Positions 26,202-35,100 of a DNA stretch of 64,000 bases are shown in pieces. Source of the stretch: Verrucomicrobiota bacterium (lineage in GTDB: Bacteria > Verrucomicrobiota > Verrucomicrobiia > Verrucomicrobiales > Akkermansiaceae); assembly GCA_017301995.1 (NCBI GenBank), contig JAFLEH010000001.1, positions 372,001-436,000 of the forward strand. Reading direction: 5' to 3'. A program made the translations under genes and the position numbers. The first letter of the stretch is position 1. Each line of letters begins with the position of its first letter. A model generated the notes under the pieces. The model was not told where the DNA came from. It did not search any database and saw only the letters and a list, made by a program, of their open reading frames with translations.

Positions 26202-29200
26202 ATGCGCTCCGTTAAACCTTCCCCGTCCCCGCGCTTCCTCCGGCTGGCGAAAATCTTCGGAATGTCCCGGTCCAACAGATCGCTCCTTGCCGTGCCGCTG
26301 GCTTCATGGGTTCTGGCCGTTCCCTCGGTCGCCCAGAGCAACTGGAATCAGGAGGACCGGGATGCGGACGGCCTGCCCGACGAATTCGAGCGGCACTATT
26401 TCGGCGACCTCTCGCGGACTCCGGCCGAGGACTCCGATCTGGACGGTTGGATCAACAGCCAGGAGTTGGCGCGGGACACCGACCCGACCGCGATAGACCC
26501 TTTGCCGGGCTATCTGCTATATGAACGGTGGGACGGCATCAGCGGAACCGCGCTGTCCAGCCTGATCGCGTCTCCCCATTTCCATGAGGCTCCGGACGCC
26601 CGGTCGTTCATTTCCTCCGCCCAGCTCATGGTCAACAGCGGCGACAACTACGGCGTGCGCCTGCGGGGCACGCTAACCGCCCCGGTGACGGGCAATTTCC
26701 GCTTTTATATCGCTTCCGACGACACGTCCGAACTGTGGCTGGGCAGCGGCCAGGGCAAGTTCACGCGGAGCCGGATCGCTTCCGTTCCGGCTTACACCGG
26801 AGCCAACCAGTGGACCGCCTATCCGGAGCAGACCAGCGCGGTCATCCATCTGGCTGCGGGGCAGAAGTATTACTTCGAGTGCCTGATGAAGGAGGCGGGA
26901 TCAAGCGACAACCTGTCCGTCGGATGGACCTACACTCCGGATGATCCCGCGCTGCCCGCGGTGACATCGGTGGAGGTGATTCCGGGTATCCTGCCGGGCA
27001 CGTCCACCGTCGTGTTTGAAACCTGCGCCCCTGATCCGCTGGACGCCGATGACGACGGGTTGCCGGACGCGTGGGAATTGCAGATCGGCCTCAATCCCGG
27101 CGACAACGGCCTGATCAATTCGGGTGACGGAGGCTACGCGGATCCGGACGGCGACGGGTTCAACAACTATATGGAGTGGGTGAGCGGTGGCGATCCGTAT
27201 GTGGCGGGGGGCAACCCCGGCTATGTCCAGCGGGACATCTGGAAGAACATCAGCGGCAGCACGGTGGCGAGCCTGACCTCGGCCGCCGCGTTTCCCAAGC
27301 CTGCCGGTTCCTCGGCGTTCGTTTCCACTCCGCTTTCCTTCGTCTCGGCCGGCGACAACTACGGCCAGCGGGTGAGAGGCATGGTCGTGCCTCCGCGGGC
27401 CGGCAACTGGCGGTTCTGGATCGCCGGCGACGACGCGTGCGAGCTGTGGGTCTCGGGGGACACGCGCCCGTCCGGAAAACGCAAGGCCGCGTTTGTGTCC
27501 GGCTGGACCAATCCGGGCGCATACGACACCACCCCGTCCCAGAAGAGCGCCGCCTACACGCTCGGTGCCGGAGAGGCCAGGTATTTCGAAATTCTGCACA
27601 AGGAAGGCGGCGGCGGCGACCACGTGAGCGTGGCGTGGGCCTACGAACCGGCCAACTGGGCGCTGGCCTCCGCCGGAACGACCGCCACCCAGAGCAGCAC
27701 CTACGGCGGCCAGGACGCGTCCCGCGCCATCGACGGCAACACCTCGGGCGCTCCGGCATCGAACACCATGTCCCATACCAACAGCACGACCAATAGCTGG
27801 TGGCAGGCGGATTTCGGAACCGACCGGCCGGTGAACCGGATCGTGGTTTTCAACCGCACCGACGCGATCCAGAACCAGCAGCGGCTATCAAACTTCCGCA
27901 TCTCCGTCATCAACGCGGCCGGAGCGGAAATCACCGTGCAGGATTTCAACACCGCTTCCGGGCAGTATGTGAACGGTTCCATGATCTGGAATCTGCCCTC
28001 CACGGTCACCGCCAGGAAGATCAGGATCCAATTCCTCGGCTACAATCTGATGGGCAACGGCTTCATGTGCCTGGCCGAGGTGCAGGCGTTCGAGTGGGTT
28101 CCCGAGGCCACCCGCCAGGTGGTGCCCGCCACCGCCCTGCGCACGGCTGTCCCCGATCCCGCCGACACGGATGGCGACAGCCTTCCGGACGCATGGGAGA
28201 TCCAATACGCGCTCAACCCCACCGACAACGGGGCGGCGGTCCAGTCCCAGGGAGAATACGGGGATCCGGATGCCGACGGCATCGCCAATTTCATCGAATT
28301 CATCAATGACACCCTGTCGAGTCCCAGCCCGCCAAACGCTCCAAACGGCACGCCGGGATCCCTCCAGCGCGACACCTGGTGGAATCTGGCGGGAGGCAGC
28401 GTCGCCGACCTCGTCCGCGCCCCGGCTTTCCTCGAATACCCGTCCGTGAGGGACCCGCTCGCGGCCTGGCAGACCGCCGCGCGGGCGAATTACTACGGCC
28501 AGCGGCTGCGCGGGAGTTTCTCCACCCAGACCGAAGGCTGGTACACGTTCTGGATCGCGGGGGACAACTGCTGCGCCCTCTATCTCAACAGCGGTTCCCA
28601 CGCGTCCGGACCCTATGCCGCCGAGAACGCGGCCAACCGCAAGTTCGGCAAGCGGCTCATCGCGTCCGTAGGCGGCGAGTCCTTCCTTTTCGGGCCTCCC
28701 TCCACCGGGGCCACCGAGTATGACAAGTTCCCCTCGCAGCGCTCCGAACGGATCTGGCTGGCGGCAAACGTGCCGTATTATATGGAAGTGCTCCACAAGG
28801 AAGACACCGGCGGCGACCATGTGACGGTGGCGGTTGAGCCGCCCGGAGGAACCCGGGAGACGATCCCGTTCACCTCGCTCACCTCTTTCGTCTATGACCC
28901 GGACGATAACGACGACGACGACCTGCCGGACAACTGGGAGTCCCTTATGGGCCTCGATCCCGGCGACAACGGCCGCCTCAACACCGGCGTGGAGGGAGCG
29001 CTCGGGGACGCGGACGGCGACCAACTCACCAACCGCGAGGAGTATCTGCTCGGGACCGACCCGAAAGACGCCGACTCCGACAACGACACGCTTTCCGATT
29101 TCGTCGAGGTCCGCAGCCTCGGGTCCGATCCCGGCAATGGCGCTTCGGGACTGGGAACCGTCCTGACGAACCTCGCCGGGTCGGCGGGAACCGCCTTGGC

Positions 29201-31082
29201 CGGGCAATGGATCGCCGGACCGGAAAACACGCTGCTCTCTCTGGAACGGCGCGGATCCGCCTATTGGGATTTCACGCTCGCCAGCGCCGGATGGCATCTG
29301 CTGGAGGTGCTCGCCACGCCGCAGGGCAACACCTGGGCGGGTGCCCCTCTCACCGTGGAAATCACCGTTACCCGTCTATCCGATTCCAAGCGGTGGGACA
29401 TCGGAACCTTCCCGCTGCGCGACGACGAGGGCCAGCCCACCCGCATTCTCACCCTGCTGCCCTCGCTTCCCGCCGGAGCCTACCGCGCCACCGTCGCCAT
29501 CCGCAATGTTTCGGAAAGCCGCAACATCCGGATCGACAGCCTGCGGATCATCGCTCCGAGCGGTGCCGACACCACCCCGCCGAACGGCATCCCCGACTGG
29601 ATTGAAGCGCGCCTCGGACAATCCAACGGCATCGACTCGCCCGCCACCAGCCCGGTTTCTCCGGCATGCGTCGAGGGCGTCGCCCGCGATGTCGCCAAGT
29701 CTTGGCTCACCGTCGGCACCCAGACGATCCCGCTGGAAGCCGGCATCGACAACCGCTGGTTCGCCAACGTGGCCCTGCCGTCCGATGGCAGCGCCCAAAC
29801 CCTGACGGCCAGTTTCGAGGACGCGTCCCTCGTCCAGAGCCGGTCGGTTTCGTGGGCAGCCACCAACCTGCTCCCCGCCTCGGATTTCACCATCCGCGCG
29901 GGCGACTCGCTGCGCCTGACCGCCCACCCGGCGGGTGACAACTCCGGGACATTCACGGTCAACGGCTCGCTGGATCCGGCCGATTCCCCGCTCACTGCCG
30001 TGACGTTCTCCGGCTATCTGCCCACCAGCGCCGCAACGGCGGCCGTCGTCCGGCCGGATCTCGATCTGACCCTGCTCACCGGCGCGTCCGGGACCCTGCA
30101 GGGAGGGTGGATCCCCACCGCCAAGGCGGCCTCCGCCTATCACATCGCGCAGGGAACGGACTCCGCCACGTTCCAGCTCCAGTTCAAGGACAGCACCTAC
30201 ACCAAGGCCGTCAAGATCCAACTGGACCGCACCGCCTCCGGCATCAAGGCATGGCAGATCTACGCCAAATACGTTTCCGGCGACCAACTCGGCGCGGACT
30301 TCGATTCGATAGCCGCCAGCAACGCCCCCGTCGGCTCGGGCGGTTACGGCGTGATCGCGCTTTCGATCAGCCACTTCTATGCCCATGCTGGACCCATCGA
30401 AATCACCGGCCAGACCCCGGTTTCCGCGGCCGCGCCGCTACCGGTGGAATTCACGATCCCCGGCGTCCACACCCTGACGGCCATCCACAGCCCGTCCGGT
30501 GTCTCCAAGACCATCGGCATCCGTGTCGTGGCGGCGGATTTCGGCCCCGCTTTCCCGGTCCGCTCGGACCGCTGGCGGGACTGGACGCTTTCCACCAGCA
30601 TCGCCGCCGGCCTGCCGATCGAATGGGACGGCCGTCTGAGCGTTTCCGAACTCGAACCGCTCGCCGGGGCGCGCCGCCTGCGGGTTGCCGCCACGGGCGA
30701 CGATCCCGTGCGCCTGGTCGCCCGCACGGCGGTGGACGCCACCGTTGCCGCCAAGGGCACCGTTGATCCCTATCTCGTGGGCGACATCTACGACACCGGA
30801 TTGGTGGAGGTCATCGAAACCCTGCCGGACGGCACCCTCCATGGCCGGATCTCGGTCGTTGCGGACCGTCTGCCTCCCGGCGGATACATTGAAATCCAGA
30901 TCTGGGCGGGCGGAGGACAGTTCGCGGGAGGAACCGGAGTGACGAGGCTCTACGCCAGCGCCTTCGATGCCAACGGCGTGGCCATGGTGGATGTTTACTA
31001 TCCGTCCCAAGCCGCGATCTCCTCGTTCTGCGCCTACTACCGGCTTTACGACGGGGCTGGCAACCTGCTGAGCGGGTATTGA
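26202..31082 (+). CDS. Giant secreted protein with PA14, discoidin and TSP3-like domains
   Basis: 1626 residues from ATG 26202; ATG 26262 (MSRSNRSLLAVPLASW) gives a cleaner signal peptide ending SVAQ. Order: calcium-type TSP3 segment ~50-98 (DRDADGLPDEFE); PA14 domain ~100-245; TSP3 ~277-330; PA14 ~340-487; F5/8 (discoidin) carbohydrate-binding domain ~488-630 (ASRAIDGNTSG, WWQADFG); TSP3 ~650-705; PA14 ~720-885; TSP3 ~905-985; then ~640 residues of beta-sandwich-like sequence. PA14 and discoidin domains commonly bind glycans, so an adhesin-like or target-binding role is likely. It is the first gene of an apparent operon with the helical protein and RHS. Confidence 0.85.
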   Translation: MRSVKPSPSPRFLRLAKIFGMSRSNRSLLAVPLASWVLAVPSVAQSNWNQEDRDADGLPDEFERHYFGDLSRTPAEDSDLDGWINSQELARDTDPTAIDPLPGYLLYERWDGISGTALSSLIASPHFHEAPDARSFISSAQLMVNSGDNYGVRLRGTLTAPVTGNFRFYIASDDTSELWLGSGQGKFTRSRIASVPAYTGANQWTAYPEQTSAVIHLAAGQKYYFECLMKEAGSSDNLSVGWTYTPDDPALPAVTSVEVIPGILPGTSTVVFETCAPDPLDADDDGLPDAWELQIGLNPGDNGLINSGDGGYADPDGDGFNNYMEWVSGGDPYVAGGNPGYVQRDIWKNISGSTVASLTSAAAFPKPAGSSAFVSTPLSFVSAGDNYGQRVRGMVVPPRAGNWRFWIAGDDACELWVSGDTRPSGKRKAAFVSGWTNPGAYDTTPSQKSAAYTLGAGEARYFEILHKEGGGGDHVSVAWAYEPANWALASAGTTATQSSTYGGQDASRAIDGNTSGAPASNTMSHTNSTTNSWWQADFGTDRPVNRIVVFNRTDAIQNQQRLSNFRISVINAAGAEITVQDFNTASGQYVNGSMIWNLPSTVTARKIRIQFLGYNLMGNGFMCLAEVQAFEWVPEATRQVVPATALRTAVPDPADTDGDSLPDAWEIQYALNPTDNGAAVQSQGEYGDPDADGIANFIEFINDTLSSPSPPNAPNGTPGSLQRDTWWNLAGGSVADLVRAPAFLEYPSVRDPLAAWQTAARANYYGQRLRGSFSTQTEGWYTFWIAGDNCCALYLNSGSHASGPYAAENAANRKFGKRLIASVGGESFLFGPPSTGATEYDKFPSQRSERIWLAANVPYYMEVLHKEDTGGDHVTVAVEPPGGTRETIPFTSLTSFVYDPDDNDDDDLPDNWESLMGLDPGDNGRLNTGVEGALGDADGDQLTNREEYLLGTDPKDADSDNDTLSDFVEVRSLGSDPGNGASGLGTVLTNLAGSAGTALAGQWIAGPENTLLSLERRGSAYWDFTLASAGWHLLEVLATPQGNTWAGAPLTVEITVTRLSDSKRWDIGTFPLRDDEGQPTRILTLLPSLPAGAYRATVAIRNVSESRNIRIDSLRIIAPSGADTTPPNGIPDWIEARLGQSNGIDSPATSPVSPACVEGVARDVAKSWLTVGTQTIPLEAGIDNRWFANVALPSDGSAQTLTASFEDASLVQSRSVSWAATNLLPASDFTIRAGDSLRLTAHPAGDNSGTFTVNGSLDPADSPLTAVTFSGYLPTSAATAAVVRPDLDLTLLTGASGTLQGGWIPTAKAASAYHIAQGTDSATFQLQFKDSTYTKAVKIQLDRTASGIKAWQIYAKYVSGDQLGADFDSIAASNAPVGSGGYGVIALSISHFYAHAGPIEITGQTPVSAAAPLPVEFTIPGVHTLTAIHSPSGVSKTIGIRVVAADFGPAFPVRSDRWRDWTLSTSIAAGLPIEWDGRLSVSELEPLAGARRLRVAATGDDPVRLVARTAVDATVAAKGTVDPYLVGDIYDTGLVEVIETLPDGTLHGRISVVADRLPPGGYIEIQIWAGGGQFAGGTGVTRLYASAFDANGVAMVDVYYPSQAAISSFCAYYRLYDGAGNLLSGY

Positions 31083-31086
31083 GGAG

Positions 31087-31114
31087 GTCATGGGTCATTG
31101 GTCATCAGTCATTG
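31087..31114. repeat. Heptanucleotide repeat (GTCATTG type)
   Basis: Four tandem 7-bp units of GTCATNN span the junction between the PA14-protein stop and the next gene. They resemble short tandemly repeated repetitive sequences known in cyanobacteria. Confidence 0.6.
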
Positions 31115-31119
31115 GTAGG

Positions 31120-32097
31120 ATGAAAAGGCCGCGCACAGCCATTCTCGCCGCCACCGCCGCCGTTCTGGTTGCGGGTGGCCTGGGCCTGTGGTGGTCGTGG
31201 CATCCCGGCAAGGCAGGGTCGGCTTCAGGCAGCCAGACACTTGAAACTGAAAACTTGAAACTTGAAACCCGGCCTCCTCTCCATCCCGCGGTCGCCCGCA
31301 TTGTCGGGGAAGGCCCAGCCATGCCTTACCTGCGGTTCTTCCACCTGCTCAAGGAGATTCCCACCGACCTAGCGGAGCACGACATCGCCGCCCTGCTCGA
31401 CCTGGTCTCCGGCCCCGCGCCCGAGGCCTTCCGGGAGACGGAATGGGGATCGCTGGCCAACGACATCGAGGAGGCGCTCACCGTGCAAACCCGGCCTTCC
31501 GCAACCGTCGCCCGCGGTCTGCGGGACATCTATCGGGACGAATCCCGGCCCCGGATCCAGCGCGACTATGCGCTCCAGCACATCGGCGGCTTCGCCATCT
31601 TCCTGGTCCGCACGCGGGACGATCCCATGCCGGAGGCTTCCCGCGAAATCCTGGACTCACTGCTGGCCGATCTGCGTCACGCCGCTTCCGACCCCTCCAA
31701 ACCCTGGGCCGGAACCTCCCTCAACCTGCTGGATGGCATCCTGCGCGCCGCCGAGTCCCGCTCCATCGTCGTGCGGGATCTGGATCCGGCCGCGCTCGTC
31801 GCCCTCGCCCTGCCCATCGCCGGCAATCCCTCGCTCCCGCTCAACGCCAGGCTCCCGGCGCTCCAACTCGCGGGCCGCCACCGTTCGCCGGAGGCCGCCG
31901 CGCTCGCACGGAGCTTCCTCGCCGATCCGGCATCCCCGGTGATGCTCGTCCAGTGCTCCGCGGCCGTGCTCGGCCAAGGAGGTTCCCGTAACGACCTGCC
32001 GCTTCTCGAAGACGCGCTCGCCTCCGCTTCCCGCCATACCGCGCCCGCCCTCCGCGAGGCGATCCGATCCCTCTCGCCGCCCCAAACCCACCCTTGA
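31120..32097 (+). CDS. Membrane-anchored helical-repeat protein
   Basis: 325 residues from MKRPRTAILAATAAVLVAGG. One N-terminal membrane segment, then a low-complexity linker encoded by a heptanucleotide repeat (31240-31267), then ~270 residues of helical, HEAT-like sequence (PYLRFFHLLKEIPTDLAEHD, QRDYALQHIGGFAIFLVRTR, PLNARLPALQLAGRHRSPE). The in-frame ATG at 31090 is rejected because it lies within a heptanucleotide repeat. It sits between the PA14 protein and the RHS protein with short gaps (37 and 31 bp), so a role in their export or surface assembly is plausible but unproved. Confidence 0.65.
   Translation: MKRPRTAILAATAAVLVAGGLGLWWSWHPGKAGSASGSQTLETENLKLETRPPLHPAVARIVGEGPAMPYLRFFHLLKEIPTDLAEHDIAALLDLVSGPAPEAFRETEWGSLANDIEEALTVQTRPSATVARGLRDIYRDESRPRIQRDYALQHIGGFAIFLVRTRDDPMPEASREILDSLLADLRHAASDPSKPWAGTSLNLLDGILRAAESRSIVVRDLDPAALVALALPIAGNPSLPLNARLPALQLAGRHRSPEAAALARSFLADPASPVMLVQCSAAVLGQGGSRNDLPLLEDALASASRHTAPALREAIRSLSPPQTHP
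31240..31267. repeat. Heptanucleotide repeat (CTTGAAA) inside gene
   Basis: Four tandem 7-bp units (CTTGAAA, CTGAAAA, CTTGAAA, CTTGAAA) encode part of the linker near residue 45. Gain or loss of one unit would shift the reading frame. Confidence 0.65.
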
Positions 32098-32128
32098 AGA
32101 ATCCCATTTCCAAACCGCCCATCCGTCC

Positions 32129-35100
32129 ATGAAACGAATCCCCCTATGCTACCTCACTTCGCTGGCCGTCCTCTTTTCCTCCGGTCCCGCTTCCGCTAAT
32201 CCCAAGTTCTATTCGACGTGTAGGGCAAGCTGCGATGCCTGCAAGTCGCCCGCCGAGAATGCGGACTCCACCAAGTGCGATCCTTCCGCTGACGCCGGTG
32301 GTATCACAATATCGGTCACCTCCGAAACAAGCCAGGATGATGCCGATGAGCAGTGCGTTGAGAAGCTCGTCAACCCCATCGCCACCACCACCAGCGCCTC
32401 CTCCCCGAATGCCCACGGGGTGTCGCTCCTCAACTACCAGCGTGCGGCGCTCGTCCATGACGGCGGATCACCGGACTCCCTCAAATACGAGACCGTCAAC
32501 GGCGTGCGCACGCCGCGCCAGCTTTCCGCCCCCCGCGCCGTCTTCGACATCACCGATACCGCCGACGGCAAGGGCTACCAGATAAACCAATACTGGAAGG
32601 ACCAACTGCCCGCCGCGGGAGCGGACGGCATACGCGCCATCCCCTCGGCAGCCACCCCGGTAACCAGCACGATCTTCCGCAATCCCGACGGTGGTGCCGG
32701 AACGACCTCCGGCAAACTGGATGTCCTCCACCGGACAATACACCCCACCACCGGCGTCCCCGTGACCAAGGGTGTCCGCTTCGATTGCCCGGTCGGCCAG
32801 AATTCTTGGACCAGATCCCACTTCATGGGTGATCCGTCAGAACAGGGAGCGCAGGCTTACCGCACCGTCACCATGGAGCGCGAGATCCATGCCGATGGGA
32901 CGGAGACCATCACCGAGACCACCTACGATCTCGACAGCGGCGGCACCATGGTCATCACCGGCCGCACCCGGACCAAATACGCCTTCTACAAATACGGGTT
33001 TCCGGTGCCTCTGGTGCGCACCATCCTCGCCGCGCCGGCCGCCACCACCGGCCCAACCACCACTTGGACCTATCACACCGATCGCGCCCAGCCCGTTTCC
33101 TTCAACAAACCGGCCACCATGCGGGAAAGCGGTGGATCGTGGGCGAACTACACCTATCAGGGCAGCGAGGTCACCGGCACCACCGTCACCAAGATCGTGA
33201 CCGGATGGCTCGACAATCCCGCCCCTGCCGCCGGCATCGCCCCCGACGAGAACGCCAACCGCGTGGTCACCGTGATCGAGTCCCACAACGACACCGGAAC
33301 CCTGGGCCGCGAGGAAAAGATCCAGAATGTGACCGTGTCCAAAACCTGGGGCGAACGCCACAAGAACCAAGCCGGCGAAGTGGTCGAGACCACCAACGTC
33401 CGGCGCGGGACAGCCACCCTCACCACCGTCCGCACCGGCTACGCGGACGATACCACCTCGGCGGAAGTCGAACGCGGACGCCTCAAGTCCATCCGTTTCG
33501 CGGACGGCACCTTCGAACTCCACCGCTACCGGGCGGAGGGGGACAACCGGGTCGAAACCATCGACACCGGCGTCGGCACCGCCTCCGCGGTCACCGACGG
33601 CACCCGTGTGGTCAAGACATGGTCCCGCCGCAACGTCCTCATCAAGGAGGAGGTTTCCGACATCGCCTCCGGCATCGCCCTCTCCACCCGCATGGCCATC
33701 GCCTTCACGCCGGCGGGCAGCCCCACCCGCTGGGCCTACGACAACGATCCGGACGACTATTCTGAAACCCTCTACGGCTGCTGCGGCATCGACAGCGAGC
33801 GCTCCCGTGACGGCGTCACCGCCACCCATTTCCACGACGGACTGAAGCGCCTCACATCCACCAAGTCCCTCGGCGTCACCACCACCCGCGTTTACGGCCA
33901 CTCCACGGACGGCTATCCCACCCTCGCTGTCACTGAAACAGCCGGAGAAGGAGACGCCGCCCGCACCCGAGATCAGGGAACCACCGTCCACGACTGGGCC
34001 GGACGCCTCATCCGCCAAATCTCCCCCGACCTCGACGGCGACGGCCCCCCCGAGACCACCGCAACCACCTACACCAGCCCCACGGAAACCGGAACGCTCT
34101 ACCCCAACGGAGGCACCTCCGTTTCCACCACCTACCTTGATGGCCAGTCGAAATCCGTCTCCGGCACCGCCGCCGCCGACGCATCCTACCAATACACCGT
34201 CGGCACCGACCTCGACGGCATCCTCGGCGCTGTCATGAAGACCACCCTCACCCGCCCCTCCGGCACCGACGCGGGCAACCTGGTCACCGAGACCTATTCG
34301 GCCGTCGGCGGTCTCACGCTCGCCGTCAAGACCAACAGCGTCGTCACCGCCACCTACGCCCACGACACCCTAGCCCGGCCCGTCCTCAGCACCGATGGCG
34401 ACGGCGTGAAATCCCACACCGCCTACAACGCCAAAGGCGAGGCCTACCGCCGCGCAGCCTCCCGCGACGGCAACGACACCATCGACATTGGCGCCGACAT
34501 CGTCACCGACACCCTGACCGACATCACCGAAGTGCCCAATTTCGGCCCCGCCATCCGCACCCGCGTGATCCGCTGGACCGGCGGAGAATCCAGCCTCGTC
34601 TCTACCAGCCTCCGCTCCCCGGACGGCACCAAATCCGCCTCCTACTCCCCCGGTGTCGCCGCTCCCGCCACCACCCTGGCCGCCACCTACCTCGACCGCA
34701 CCGACGGCATCTGGACCGATACCTCCACCGCCCCCGACGGCACCAAACAAACCACCACCTACGCCAACTGGCTGCCCGTCACCGAAGCATCTTATTCCAG
34801 TCTTCCGTCTTCAAGTCTTCTGTCTTCTGTCTCGACCACCTACGATGCCCTGCGTCGCCCGGAAACCTCCACCGACTCCCGCACCTCCGCGCACGTTATC
34901 CGCCGCACCGCCTACCACCCCACCAACGGCCTCGTCGTTTCCGTCACCGAGGACCTTGCCGCAGCAGGTGCCACCGACCGCGTCACCGCCTTCGAATACG
35001 ACAACATGGGCCGCACCGTGACAACCACCCTGCCCGACACCACAAAGACCCGCCACACCTTCACCCTCACCGGCCAATCCGAGGCCACCTGGGGCAGTCA

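Noticed and set aside
27888-29297. 469-residue minus strand frame inside the PA14 protein
   Set aside because: Shadow frame of a GC-rich gene, with no domain or signal; the plus strand shows clear domains.
32837-34363. 508-residue glycine/valine-rich minus strand frame inside the RHS gene
   Set aside because: Complement of repetitive RHS coding sequence; composition explains it.
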